Notes: generated by a model not told the origin, from the sequence alone. Counted from the stretch's first letter, positions 1 through 9,022 are shown. The stretch: DNA of 64,000 nucleotides from Novosphingobium resinovorum (GCF_001742225.1 NZ_CP017076.1:806001-870000), one strand, 5' to 3'. Translations and numbers: made by a program.

Positions 1-315
1 CTGGTGACCGGCCTCGTAGCCGATGTAGGTGATGCTCAGCTGCTGGGTGCCTGCCGGCACGCGCTGCAGGGTGAAACGGCCGTCGCTGTCGGTGACGCCC
101 ACGATATCCGAACCTTCGATGCGCACTTCGGCGCCGCGCAGGAAGTCTCCCGATGCGTTCACCACCACGCCCGTCACGCGTCCCTCCGCGCGCGCGGCAG
201 TCTCGGCCTGCGCCTGCGCGGCCGCAGAGGTCAGCGACAGACCCGACACGACGACCGCCGCCATCGCGACACGCAGATGAAGACGACACTTTGAATTGTT
301 CAGAAAAATGGACAC
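1..315 (-). CDS. TonB-dependent receptor, N-terminal part (cut by window edge)
   Basis: Only the first 105 codons lie in the window; the gene continues beyond base 1. The product begins with a signal peptide (hydrophobic stretch around residues 16-35 ending in AAAQAQA) and then a carboxypeptidase-regulatory-like domain (about residues 45-105; GRVTG, VTDSDGRFTLQRVPAG, YIGYEAG), the module that many sphingomonad TonB-dependent receptors carry before the plug. These receptors import large substrates across the outer membrane using TonB energy. I chose a GTG start at 315 because AGGGGG lies 9 bases upstream; an in-frame ATG at 264 is the alternative. The gene is divergent from the acid phosphatase at 682, which hints at a phosphorylated substrate, but the barrel is not visible, so the substrate is inference. 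Confidence 0.8.
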   Translation of the reverse strand, partial: MSIFLNNSKCRLHLRVAMAAVVVSGLSLTSAAAQAQAETAARAEGRVTGVVVNASGDFLRGAEVRIEGSDIVGVTDSDGRFTLQRVPAGTQQLSITYIGYEAGHQ

Positions 316-332
316 GACAAATAGCCCCCTTT

Positions 333-355
333 TTCACAATTCGATGAATTGTGAA
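333..355. promoter_or_regulatory. Perfect 10-bp inverted repeat, putative operator
   Basis: TTCACAATTC, three bases GAT, then its exact reverse complement GAATTGTGAA. It sits 18 bases upstream of the GTG start of the receptor gene read on the minus strand, just before its ribosome binding site, so it could be an operator or a 5' UTR hairpin. The rest of 316-681 holds no gene; a CTGTCAC half-site (minus strand, 514-520) and the direct repeat at 620-637 are the only other signals seen. Confidence 0.45.
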
Positions 356-619
356 TTTGAATAAAATCACGCGTTCATGAAGGCTTCGCCCGCACCTGCG
401 GGATCAGCCGTATTTTTGCCCCATGTACTTCTTTGCACACCGCGAGTTCGTCGCGGCGCACCATCACCGTGGATCGTCGAGACGGGGCACTAGGCAGACC
501 GATTTGCGCTTCTGTGACAGTCGCGAACATTAGGGAAATTTAAGAATCGACTATTGAAGCCCCTGTTATGCCGATCCCGGGCCGATCAAAGACGGCACCG
601 ATACCTCGATGACCGGGGA

Positions 620-637
620 CCGTCTCCGAACCGTCAC
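620..637 (+). promoter_or_regulatory. PHO-box-like direct repeat upstream of acid phosphatase
   Basis: Two 7-base repeats, CCGTCTC and CCGTCAC, are spaced by 4 bases (11-bp period), which is the arrangement of PhoB boxes (consensus CTGTCAT-N4-CTGTCAT). The second half matches 6 of 7. It lies about 45 bases before the phosphatase start, with a weak -10 candidate (CATACC, 646-651). PhoB control is inference. Confidence 0.35.
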
Positions 638-681
638 AAAGCCCGCATACCCGCAGCCCGGCCACTCAAGGGAACTTTCAC

Positions 682-1908
682 ATGACGAACTACACGCCGC
701 ACTTGCGCCCTATCGGCGCCATGCTTGCCGCCGCCGGGCTGGCACTTTCCGGCCCTGCCCGCTCGGCGCCGGAGCAGCCGCAGATGACGGTGGAGCGCGT
801 CGTCATGCTGATGCGCCACGGCGTGCGCCCCTCGACCAAGTTTCCGGCCACGCCCGCAGGCACGACCAGGGATGCCTGGCCCAGCTGGTCCACCGAAGCC
901 GGAGACCTGACGCCCCACGGCGCCGAGGGCATCCGCCGCCTAGCCGCCTACGACCGCGATCTGCTGACGCGGCAGGGGCTGCTTCCGGCAACCGGATGCG
1001 CCGATGGCGGCGCGATCAGCGCCTGGGCCAGCGGCAGTTCACGCGCGATCAAGACCGGCCTCGCCTTCGTCGAGACGCTGCAAGCCGGCTGCAAAGTCAC
1101 TCTGGATCACCCGGCGAACGAAGACGAGGAGGACCAGTTCCACCCCGACTCCGCGGCGACCGCGCTCGACGGTGATCGCGCGCTGGCGGCGTCGCAGGCG
1201 CAGTTCCCGTCCGGCGGACTGGAAGGCGTCATCGCCGCACGCAAGGGTGACTTCGCTACCCTGCAGCGCATCGTCGGCGTGCCGGTCGATACCGCCTCCA
1301 CGCTCAAGGCGACGCCGGGGGACAAGCCCGACCTCAAGGGCGGCCTCTCCTTCGGTTCGACGGCCGGACAGACGATCCTGCTCCAGTACCTGGAAGGCAT
1401 GCCGATGGAGCAGGTCGGCTGGGGCCGCGCGAGCAAGGCGGACATCCGCGCCATCCTGCGCTTCCACCCGGTCAAGTTCCAGTACGAGACCCGCCCCGCC
1501 TATGTCGCCCAGCGCCTTGCCGCCCCGATCGTCACGCGTATCGTCGATGCCCTGTCGGGCACGGGCGGGCGCCTGACGCTGCTGTTCGGGCACGACACCA
1601 ACATCGCAGCACTCGGCGGGTTCTACGACATGCACTGGACCATGGCCGACTACCCGCGCGACGACATCGCGCCCGGCGGCGCCATCGGTTTCGAGCTTGT
1701 GCGCGACCGGGCCGGCCGCCGCTTCGTCCGCGCGTTCCAGCAGGCGCAGTCGATGGACCAGTTGCGTGCGCTGAGCCCGCTGACCCGGGCCGCGCCGCCC
1801 AGCCGCAGCTACCTGCAAATCCCGGGCTGCGGCTCACGCAAGGCCCTGTGCGATCTGGCGACGTTCGAAAAGATCACGCGCGAGCGACTGGCCAAGCCCA
1901 CCGACTGA
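682..1908 (+). CDS. Histidine acid phosphatase (AppA/phytase-like)
   Basis: Secreted or periplasmic phosphomonoesterase of the histidine acid phosphatase branch (glucose-1-phosphatase/phytase type), 408 residues, the usual length for the family. Visible features: signal peptide (residues 1-29), the catalytic RHGxRxP motif (R45, H46, R49, P50; H46 would carry the phosphoryl group) and the C-terminal HD proton-donor motif (H304, D305, in GHDTN). The ATG at 682 is preceded by AAGGGAAC at a suitable distance. It stands alone on the plus strand, followed by a hairpin and the phosphate transporter gene, so release of phosphate outside the inner membrane and its uptake are encoded side by side. Whether phytate is a substrate cannot be judged from sequence. 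Confidence 0.88.
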   Translation: MTNYTPHLRPIGAMLAAAGLALSGPARSAPEQPQMTVERVVMLMRHGVRPSTKFPATPAGTTRDAWPSWSTEAGDLTPHGAEGIRRLAAYDRDLLTRQGLLPATGCADGGAISAWASGSSRAIKTGLAFVETLQAGCKVTLDHPANEDEEDQFHPDSAATALDGDRALAASQAQFPSGGLEGVIAARKGDFATLQRIVGVPVDTASTLKATPGDKPDLKGGLSFGSTAGQTILLQYLEGMPMEQVGWGRASKADIRAILRFHPVKFQYETRPAYVAQRLAAPIVTRIVDALSGTGGRLTLLFGHDTNIAALGGFYDMHWTMADYPRDDIAPGGAIGFELVRDRAGRRFVRAFQQAQSMDQLRALSPLTRAAPPSRSYLQIPGCGSRKALCDLATFEKITRERLAKPTD

Positions 1909-1914
1909 TCTTCG

Positions 1915-1954
1915 GGTCCGGTATCAGACCTTGGATTTTATCTGATGCCGGACC
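1915..1954 (+). terminator. Hairpin after the acid phosphatase gene
   Basis: A 14-bp stem (GGTCCGGTATCAGA / TCTGATGCCGGACC, one G-T wobble) with a 12-base loop starts 7 bases after the phosphatase stop codon. There is no clear T tract, so it may be a terminator, an mRNA-stabilising hairpin, or a dispersed REP-like unit. Confidence 0.5.
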
Positions 1955-1970
1955 AGCGACGCCCGCGCCA

Positions 1971-1988
1971 CTGCAACACCGCTGTCAT
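1971..1988 (+). promoter_or_regulatory. PHO-box-like direct repeat upstream of pit
   Basis: CTGCAAC and CTGTCAT spaced by ACCG (11-bp period). The second half is a perfect PhoB half-site, the first matches 5 of 7. It lies 47 bases before the pit start; possible -10 elements (TAGCTA 2007 or TATCCT 2011) are further away than in classical PhoB promoters, so this is tentative. Confidence 0.35.
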
Positions 1989-2034
1989 GCGGGGGTCTTA
2001 ACCAAATAGCTATCCTGCCAGGAGATAGCTTGAC

Positions 2035-3636
2035 GTGAACGCGACTGTAACGGCCCACACCCATGCCCGCCCCGATATGGAAAAGGGCCTGGGAATCGCC
2101 GGACAACTGGGCTTTGGCGCGGCGATCCTGGCGGCGATCGTCTATGTCGCCTACAGCGTCTATGCCGACGCCAGCGCCTCGGGCATGGCCGCCATCGCGC
2201 TGCTGCCGTTCCTGCTGCTCTTCTTGGCGCTGCTCATCGCGCTGGGCTTCGAGTTCGTGAACGGGTTTCACGATACCGCCAATGCAGTCGCCACGGTGAT
2301 CTACACCAATGCCATGCCCGCCAATGTCGCGGTGGTGTGGTCCGGGTTCTTCAATTTCCTCGGCGTCCTGCTGTCCACCGGCGCGGTGGCTTTCGGGATC
2401 GTCTCGCTGCTGCCGGTCGAGCTGATCCTGCAAGTCGGCTCCAGCGCGGGCTTCGCGATGGTCTTCGCGCTGCTGATCGCGGCGATCCTATGGAACCTCG
2501 CCACCTGGTGGCTGGGCATTCCCTCTTCCAGTTCGCACACGCTGATCGGCTCGATCATCGGCGTCGGCGTCGCCAACGCGATGTTGCACGGCAAGAGCGG
2601 CACCGCGGGCGTGGACTGGAGCAAGGCGACCGAGATCGGCCAGGCGCTGCTGGTCTCGCCGCTGGTCGGCTTCGGGCTGGCCGCGCTGCTGTTCCTGGCG
2701 ATGAAGGTGCTGGTCCGCAACGAGGCGCTCTACCAGGAACCCAAGGGCGATACCCCGCCGCCGCTGTGGATCCGCGTGCTGCTGATCTTCACCTGCACCG
2801 GCGTCAGCTTCGCCCACGGCTCGAACGACGGACAGAAGGGCATGGGCCTGATCATGCTGATCCTGATCGGCACCGTGCCCACCGCCTATGCGCTGAACCG
2901 CGCCGTGCCGGAAAGCTACACGCAGGAATTCCACGTCGGCGCCGACAGGGCCTATGCCGCGCTCGGCGGCGGCACGACGCCGACCATGCGCCCCGCCGAA
3001 GCGCGCCGTGCCGTCACCTCCTATATCGCCGACAAGACCTACAAGCCCGAGACCACGCCCGCGATCGCTGCGCTGGTGAAGGACATCGATCGCCAGGTCG
3101 ACGAATACGGCTCGCTCGCCAAGGTCCCCGCCGCCGCGACCGAGAACGTGCGCAACGACATGTATCTCGCGTCCGAAGCCATCAAGCGGCTTGCCAAGGA
3201 TGACACCGCAAACCTCGACGACACGCGGATCGAGGCGGTGAACGGCTTCAAGAAGTCGCTCGATGCGGGCACCCGCTTCATCCCCACCTGGGTCAAGGTG
3301 GCAGTGGCCTTCGCGCTGGGGCTTGGCACCATGGTCGGCTGGAAGCGTATCGTCGTGACGGTGGGCGAGAAGATCGGCAAGTCGCACCTCACTTATGCGC
3401 AGGGCGCTTCGGCCGAACTGGTGGCGATGGGTACGATCTTCGCGGCCGACCATCTCGGCCTGCCGGTATCGACCACGCATGTGCTGTCCTCGGGCGTGGC
3501 AGGAACCATGGCCGCCAACCGGTCGGGCCTGCAAATGAGCACCGTGCGCAACCTGCTGATGGCGTGGGTGCTGACGCTGCCTTGCTCGATCCTGCTGGCG
3601 GGCGGCCTCTATGCGGTATTCTCGATGGTCTTCTGA
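2035..3636 (+). CDS. pit: Inorganic phosphate transporter, Pit family
   Basis: Inner-membrane low-affinity phosphate (metal-phosphate)/proton symporter of the PiT family, 533 residues with about ten membrane segments. The duplicated PiT signature is visible: the N-terminal copy with GFHDTANAVATVIYTNAM (about residues 77-94) and the internal copy FAHGSNDGQKGMG (about residues 259-271), followed by a long hydrophilic loop (about 295-415) and a C-terminal membrane half with GLPVSTTHV. The start is GTG, chosen because AGGAGAT lies 8-9 bases upstream; an ATG at 2074 would drop 13 residues. It follows the acid phosphatase on the same strand but is separated from it by a hairpin and has its own PHO-box-like repeat, so it may be transcribed separately. 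Confidence 0.92.
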   Translation: MNATVTAHTHARPDMEKGLGIAGQLGFGAAILAAIVYVAYSVYADASASGMAAIALLPFLLLFLALLIALGFEFVNGFHDTANAVATVIYTNAMPANVAVVWSGFFNFLGVLLSTGAVAFGIVSLLPVELILQVGSSAGFAMVFALLIAAILWNLATWWLGIPSSSSHTLIGSIIGVGVANAMLHGKSGTAGVDWSKATEIGQALLVSPLVGFGLAALLFLAMKVLVRNEALYQEPKGDTPPPLWIRVLLIFTCTGVSFAHGSNDGQKGMGLIMLILIGTVPTAYALNRAVPESYTQEFHVGADRAYAALGGGTTPTMRPAEARRAVTSYIADKTYKPETTPAIAALVKDIDRQVDEYGSLAKVPAAATENVRNDMYLASEAIKRLAKDDTANLDDTRIEAVNGFKKSLDAGTRFIPTWVKVAVAFALGLGTMVGWKRIVVTVGEKIGKSHLTYAQGASAELVAMGTIFAADHLGLPVSTTHVLSSGVAGTMAANRSGLQMSTVRNLLMAWVLTLPCSILLAGGLYAVFSMVF

Positions 3637-3666
3637 CGGGCCGATGCCCTCGCTTCGCCTGTACGG

Positions 3667-3695
3667 CCCCGGGGCGGCTTGACGCAGCCCCGGGG
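3667..3695. terminator. Bidirectional terminator candidate between convergent genes
   Basis: CCCCGGGGC and its perfect reverse complement GCCCCGGGG flank an 11-base loop, followed on the plus strand by TTCGTTCGT. It lies between the convergent pit (plus) and phosphatase (minus) genes. Confidence 0.55.
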
Positions 3696-3761
3696 TTCGT
3701 TCGTGACGGCAGGCAGTCTCGCCTCGACCGCCATCGCGACAAGAATGGCCGACGAACCGCC

Positions 3762-4910
3762 TTAACGGACGTTTTCCTCGTCGATCTTCTTGCCATGCAC
3801 ATCGAACGCTTCCATCGTCACGTGCTTCCCGTCGACGCGGAACTTGGTGTAGGCGAAAGCCGCAAGCGCCTTCTTGGTGATGCCCGGCTCGGGCCAGTCC
3901 ACCTTCTCCAGCGACGCCCCTGCGCTGCCGGTCACGAAATAGTGAATGCCGTTGGCCTGAGCCCGCTGGTAGTTGTGCTCGTGACCGTTGAGCACGATCG
4001 CGTTGTACTTCTCGATCAGCGGCACCCATTCACGCTGGATGCGGAAACTGCGGTCGCGGCGCTTGTACGCAGTAGCCGTATGGACCGGCAGATGGAACGC
4101 GACGAAGATGTTGTCGGCGCCCTTGTTGGCCTCCAGATCTTCCTTGAACCAGGTCAGTTCCTCCTGCCAGAGCTTCTCCTGCTCGCTCTCCGTCGATTTG
4201 CCCGCCTGGGCCAGCCGCACCCGGTCGTACTCGCTGTCGAGCACGATGAAATGCGATGTGCCCCAGTTGAAAGAATAGTAGGTCTTGGGCTGGTTGAACA
4301 TGTCGTGGACCAGCGGGGCATTCGCCTCGTGGTTACCGTAGACGAGTGCAACGTTGGTCTTGCGCATGAGCGGCGCGGTGATGCGGAAGAAGTCGAACCA
4401 CTCCTGCTGGTCCGGGCCGGTCTGGATGGCATCGCCCAGATGCATCACGAAATCGGGATCCTCCTTCGACATCGTCGCGATCATTTGCGAATGGATGTCG
4501 TCGCCATTGGTCTTGTCCTGCTGCTCGATCGTATTGGACACGTTGCCGTTGCGCGATTCCGCATACATCAGGAATTCAAACGGCTGGCCGACCAGCGGCG
4601 GTGTCTTGAACTTGCCCTTGCCGGCCGGCCCGGCGTCATAAGTATAGACGGTGCCCGGCTTGAGGTGCGTGAACGTGGTCTTGCGCACCTCGACGGGGAA
4701 GCTGGACTGCACCTCCGCACCCTGCCGCACGGTCACGTCGGCGCCCTTTTCCAGCCACGATACGGTGACCGAGGCCGAACTGGTGTTGAGCATGACAGGC
4801 GAAGTCACGAAAGGACCGGAGACCTCGGGGTTGCGCGTCTCCTGCGCGGATGCCGCCGTTGCCAGCACGGCCGCCATCGGAAGGGCGGCATGGAACCAAT
4901 GCATCGTCAT
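3762..4910 (-). CDS. Purple-acid-phosphatase-like metallophosphoesterase, secreted
   Basis: 382-residue exported phosphatase: signal peptide (residues 1-23, ending AASAQ), an Fn3-like purple acid phosphatase N-domain (about 30-110), then a calcineurin-like metallophosphatase domain. Metal-ligand motifs visible are GDAIQTG, GNHEA, a central histidine segment (VAFHLPVH) and GHEHNY. The first motif, normally with Asp (GDxR type), reads YAESRNG with Glu118 in the Asp position. The ATG at 4910 is preceded by AGGAGA; an upstream ATG (4967) would add 19 residues with no signal-peptide character. It is the last gene of the sigma/FecR/receptor operon, 63 bases after the receptor stop with no hairpin between, so its expression is probably tied to receptor signalling. 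Likely substrate: phosphoesters entering through that receptor (inference). Confidence 0.85.
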   Translation of the reverse strand: MTMHWFHAALPMAAVLATAASAQETRNPEVSGPFVTSPVMLNTSSASVTVSWLEKGADVTVRQGAEVQSSFPVEVRKTTFTHLKPGTVYTYDAGPAGKGKFKTPPLVGQPFEFLMYAESRNGNVSNTIEQQDKTNGDDIHSQMIATMSKEDPDFVMHLGDAIQTGPDQQEWFDFFRITAPLMRKTNVALVYGNHEANAPLVHDMFNQPKTYYSFNWGTSHFIVLDSEYDRVRLAQAGKSTESEQEKLWQEELTWFKEDLEANKGADNIFVAFHLPVHTATAYKRRDRSFRIQREWVPLIEKYNAIVLNGHEHNYQRAQANGIHYFVTGSAGASLEKVDWPEPGITKKALAAFAYTKFRVDGKHVTMEAFDVHGKKIDEENVR

Positions 4911-4973
4911 GGGTAATCTCCTGAGATAATGTGATATCTTGAAAAGCGTCCGGCGGGTTGCGTTCACCCCCGG

Positions 4974-7949
4974 TCAGAAGTTGAAGCGGAAGCCGCCTTC
5001 GTAACGCTGGCCGTACCGGGCGAATTCGACCGGCCGCGATGCATCGCCGGCGTAACGCCTCAGCGGGGCGTTCAGGATGTTGGCGACATCGAAGTACACT
5101 TCGAGGCGGTCGTTGATCGCGTAACGGCTCGAAAAGTCGAGTTGCCGGTCCGCGGCGAAATAGAGGTCTCCCCCTTCGGCGGCGCTGGCGATCGCATCGA
5201 CCCATGGCGAGCGGTACTGGTAGTTCAGGCGGAGCGAGACACCCGACATCTCGTAGTAGCCGCCCACGTTGTAGATCAGCTTGGAGGCGCCCGGGAACTG
5301 CACCGAGCGACCGTCGGGCGTATTCGCCTTGCCGCGATTGACGGTGACATTGGCCTGCACGCCGAAGCCGCCCATCCAGTCGGGCAGTCCCAGCGCCTGC
5401 GTGTAAGGCTCCAGCTGCTGCTGGAACACGCCTTCGATGCCGTAGAGTTCGCCGCTGCCGCCGTTGAGTGTCGTCGAATAGACGTAGCCCGAACGATCGA
5501 CGCCGCCGCTGTTGAGCGCGGTGCTGTTGAAGATGCCGGTCGCGGAGAACAGGACGCCGTCGAGCTTCTTGTAAAAACCGCCGAGGCTGATGAAACCTTG
5601 CGGCCTGGTGTACCATTCGAAGTACAGGTCCACCCCCTTCGCGCGCTCCGGGCGGGCCTGCGGGTTTCCGCCCGAAACCGTCTGGCCGGTGTCGCTATAG
5701 GTGAAGTTCGGACGCAGGATCGAGTAATCGGGACGCGCCGCGCCGGTGTTGAGCGAAAGGCGCAGCACCTTGCTGGAATCCAGGTTCACGTTGGCGTGCA
5801 GGCTGGGGAATACCAGCGTTCGGTCGTTACCCGCGAGGATAGGGGTGGACACTCCCGCCAGCGTCACGAATGCGCGGCCCTCGTTGCTGACCTTCTCCAC
5901 CCGCGCACCCGCGACCACATTGCCCCAGTCGAACGTCGTCTTGAGCATGGCGAAGCCCGCGAGAACCTCTTCGCTGACCCGGTAATAGTTGGCGGTATTC
6001 GGCGCATAATCGCCCGCCGCTTCCGCTTTCGCCAGATTCGCAAGCAGGGTGTCGAGGTCGAAATACCGCGCCTGATAGCCGACCGACAGGCCACCGTCAT
6101 GCATGCTGTCGGTCAGCTCCGAGGCGTAATCGGTGGTTATCCCGGCTGCGGCCGCCTGCGCCGTGGACAGCTTGAGGCTGCGTTCGCGGGCGATCTTGGT
6201 ACGGCGATCGTATTGCCCGCCGAACGTCAGCACGCTCTCGTGGCCTAGCAGCGACAGATTGCGCGAGAGGACGAGCTTTCCAGTGTAAGCGTCGGTCACG
6301 TCCTTCGCCTTCAGGCCCGACAGGCCCGTCAGTGTGAGCGGATAGGCGCTGACGTCGGACACCGCCCCGCCCTGCGACAGGACACCGCTCGTCGAGCGCT
6401 GGGTGGTGTACAGCGACAGGCGCGACAGCAAGGGGTTGGAATAATCGTAGCCCACGGTCACGCGGCTGCCCGCGCCCGCACCGTTGGTGCCGAAGGCGGG
6501 CGTCGCATACGTCATCGTGTTCGGAATGCTGCGATCGTCGAGCGCACGGGTATAGTTGGCCCGCCACTGCACGTTCCAGTCGCCGATCTCGTGGTCGCCG
6601 CCCAGGGTGTTGGTGCTGACGCTCTGCAGGAAATCCTTGTACGAAATGCCGATGGTCAGCGGGATGCCGTAGACAGTTCCGGCCTGCGGCGTATTGCCGG
6701 TGCAGATGTCGGCATAGCCGGTGGTGCCCGCAGCAGGCGGGGCGATAGCGGCGCAGGCCGTAGTCCCGGTCGGCAGGCGGCTTTGCTGTTCGGCCATGTT
6801 GAAGACGAAGCGGTCGCGCGCCTCGTTCTCCGTCAGCGCGGTGTAGACGGCGGAGGCGAACAGCCGGTGACGATCGTTGATGCGCCAGTCGACCCGGCCG
6901 CTGCCGGACCAGTTGGTATTGGTGAAGCGATAGAACTTGTTCGTGCTGGTCGCCGCCCAATACCGGTCCTGCGAACCCGGGCGGGTATCGCGGGCCACCT
7001 GCGCCCAGGTATTCTCGAAGTTGTCGACTAGGAAACTGCGGTGATAGTACGTGCCGGACAGCACTACCGCGATCTCGCCCACGCCGGTCTGAAAGCGATC
7101 CGACACCGTGAGTGACGTGTCCACCTCACCCTTGTTGCCGATCCGCTGGACGCCGCCGCCCAGCTTGCCTGCGACGTGCAGGCCGGGGAAATCGAAGCCC
7201 GAGCGGGTCACGATGTCGATATTGCCCGCGACGGTTTCGCCGGTCATGTCCGGGGTGACGGCCTTGCGCACGACCACCTGCGAGGCGATCGCCGCAGGAA
7301 TGGTGTCGAACAGCGTCTGGCGTCCACCGGGGCTGATCACGTTGATCCCGTCGAACGACACCGTCGTCCAGTTCTTCGGTGCACCGCGCAAGTTGAGATA
7401 GCGGGCGCGGCCCTGATCGCGCTGGATGGCGACGCCGGGAATACGGCCGAGTGCCTGCGCCATGTTCTGGTCCGGCATGCGGCCGACCGAGTCCGACGCC
7501 ACGACGCTGACCAGCGAATCCGATGCGCGCTGGCGGGCTAGCGCCGCAGCCTCGGATTCGGCGATGGGGTGCGCGCCGGTAACGACGATTTCCGCGGCTT
7601 CGGGCTCGACGCTCTCAGCCTTCGGGCCGGAAGCCGCCTCTCCGTCGTTTCCCGCCGCGAGCACGACGACGCTGCCGCTGTCCGAGGCCACCACCAGGCC
7701 GCTGCCCTCGATCATGCGGGCGATCGCCGCGCGGGTTTCCATCTGCCCCTGCACCGCATGGCTGCGGAAGCGGCGGGTCACCGCGTCCGGCGCGACGATC
7801 TGGATATCGGCCTGATGGGCCAAGCGCGACAGAGCCGTGCCCAGGTCCTGTGCCGGGATGTTGAAGTTTCTTACTTGCGCAAGCGCAGGCATGGCGATGG
7901 TCAGCGCGGCGATACCGATCCCCGCCGCCAACCAGGACTTCGATGTCAT
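4974..7949 (-). CDS. TonB-dependent receptor with STN signalling domain
   Basis: 991-residue outer-membrane receptor. Order of parts: signal peptide (1-25), STN domain (about 26-92, NIPAQDLGTALSRLAHQADI start), TonB-box-like EIVVTG (near 120), plug (about 135-260, with LGRIPGVAIQRDQG and SFDGINVISPGGR) and a beta-barrel ending in the aromatic C-terminus GGFRFNF. The STN domain in the periplasm contacts FecR-type anti-sigma factors, and just such a gene and its sigma factor lie immediately upstream on the same strand. The start is set by AAGGGGA 8 bases before ATG. A phosphatase gene follows in the same operon, so a phosphorylated organic ligand is the best guess; the barrel sequence itself does not identify it. 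Confidence 0.92.
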   Translation of the reverse strand: MTSKSWLAAGIGIAALTIAMPALAQVRNFNIPAQDLGTALSRLAHQADIQIVAPDAVTRRFRSHAVQGQMETRAAIARMIEGSGLVVASDSGSVVVLAAGNDGEAASGPKAESVEPEAAEIVVTGAHPIAESEAAALARQRASDSLVSVVASDSVGRMPDQNMAQALGRIPGVAIQRDQGRARYLNLRGAPKNWTTVSFDGINVISPGGRQTLFDTIPAAIASQVVVRKAVTPDMTGETVAGNIDIVTRSGFDFPGLHVAGKLGGGVQRIGNKGEVDTSLTVSDRFQTGVGEIAVVLSGTYYHRSFLVDNFENTWAQVARDTRPGSQDRYWAATSTNKFYRFTNTNWSGSGRVDWRINDRHRLFASAVYTALTENEARDRFVFNMAEQQSRLPTGTTACAAIAPPAAGTTGYADICTGNTPQAGTVYGIPLTIGISYKDFLQSVSTNTLGGDHEIGDWNVQWRANYTRALDDRSIPNTMTYATPAFGTNGAGAGSRVTVGYDYSNPLLSRLSLYTTQRSTSGVLSQGGAVSDVSAYPLTLTGLSGLKAKDVTDAYTGKLVLSRNLSLLGHESVLTFGGQYDRRTKIARERSLKLSTAQAAAAGITTDYASELTDSMHDGGLSVGYQARYFDLDTLLANLAKAEAAGDYAPNTANYYRVSEEVLAGFAMLKTTFDWGNVVAGARVEKVSNEGRAFVTLAGVSTPILAGNDRTLVFPSLHANVNLDSSKVLRLSLNTGAARPDYSILRPNFTYSDTGQTVSGGNPQARPERAKGVDLYFEWYTRPQGFISLGGFYKKLDGVLFSATGIFNSTALNSGGVDRSGYVYSTTLNGGSGELYGIEGVFQQQLEPYTQALGLPDWMGGFGVQANVTVNRGKANTPDGRSVQFPGASKLIYNVGGYYEMSGVSLRLNYQYRSPWVDAIASAAEGGDLYFAADRQLDFSSRYAINDRLEVYFDVANILNAPLRRYAGDASRPVEFARYGQRYEGGFRFNF

Positions 7950-8053
7950 GAACTGTCCCCTTCACGCGCAGCGATCTGCTGCCCACGTGAAGAAGAGTTC
8001 AGGGAAATCGCTTCCCGCCATCCACCCCGGAAAAAATCATCAACGGCCCGGGT

Positions 8054-9022
8054 TCACTTCCGCCGGATCAGCACCGAACCGTCGCCGGACACCGCTTCCA
8101 GCCCCAGGCTGAGCGCGGCGTCGCGGGCGAAGCCGACCGGATTGTTGATCGAATAGACCCCTGAAACGCGCAAGTTCGCCACGGCGGCATCCTGCAACTC
8201 TATCCGGGTTTCGGAATAGCGGCCGAACTCCTGCGCCGCCTCGCGCAGGGAGAGGCCGTTCATGTCGACCATGCCCGAGGTCCATGCCGAAACCTGTTCC
8301 AGCGCATAAGGCGAAAGCGCCTTTTCGACGATCGCGCCGCCATCATCCAGATGGAGCATCCGCCCGGCCGTCAGGCGGTTCGCAAGCATCTTGCCGGCGC
8401 GAACGACCTCGACGATCCCTTCGGACACCACCACGCGAGTACCCGATCCGGAATTGCGCCAGACGGAAAAGCTGGTGCCGATCGCCCGGACGGTGACATC
8501 GCCCGCCAGCACCAGGAAAGGACGAGCGGCATCCTTGATGACGTCGAAGCGCGCTTCGCCGTCCAGCAGTTCGACCTTGCGCACGGCGCTGTCGAAAGCC
8601 ACGGCCACCTCAGTCGCGGTGTTGAGGGTCATCGAGGATCCGTCGGCGAGCGGGTGCCGCTGGATCACGCCCTTGCCGGTGGACACCCGGCTTTTCTGCG
8701 TGAGCACGGCATAGGAAAGACCCGTACCCACCACGGCCAGCGCCATCGTGCTGCCGCCGATCAGCATCTGCCGTCGATCCATGCCGAACGACGGCATCCG
8801 CCATGTCCGGCCCCGGTCGGGATCGAACGCAGGTCCCAGCGCGGCGGCCTTGTCCAAATAGAGATTCATCGCGCTCGCACGCGCCAGTGCCCCGGCGTGG
8901 CGGGGGCTTGCCGCCATCCATGTATCGAGAGCATGTTGATCATCCGGGCTCAGCGGAGCCCGGTCGATCCTGGCCACCCAAGCCGCAGCAATTTCATCAA
9001 TGGCGTTCGGAGGAGGAGCCAC
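8054..9022 (-). CDS. FecR family anti-sigma factor
   Basis: Inner-membrane sigma regulator, 322 residues from the chosen start. Parts visible: FecR N-terminal domain (residues 3-45; AAAWVARIDRAPLSPDDQHALDTWM with the conserved DPRH-like SPRHAGA), one membrane helix (about 78-100, near the motif DRRQMLIGG), the periplasmic FecR domain (about 110-210) and a C-terminal STN/DUF4974-like segment (about 240-320) that meets the receptor. I prefer GTG at 9022 because GGGGAGAGG lies 6 bases upstream; an ATG at 9061 is possible but has the purine run directly against the start codon. The gene overlaps the sigma factor gene by 26 bases, so translation is probably coupled, and it precedes the receptor by 104 bases. 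Confidence 0.85.
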   Translation of the reverse strand: MAPPPNAIDEIAAAWVARIDRAPLSPDDQHALDTWMAASPRHAGALARASAMNLYLDKAAALGPAFDPDRGRTWRMPSFGMDRRQMLIGGSTMALAVVGTGLSYAVLTQKSRVSTGKGVIQRHPLADGSSMTLNTATEVAVAFDSAVRKVELLDGEARFDVIKDAARPFLVLAGDVTVRAIGTSFSVWRNSGSGTRVVVSEGIVEVVRAGKMLANRLTAGRMLHLDDGGAIVEKALSPYALEQVSAWTSGMVDMNGLSLREAAQEFGRYSETRIELQDAAVANLRVSGVYSINNPVGFARDAALSLGLEAVSGDGSVLIRRK

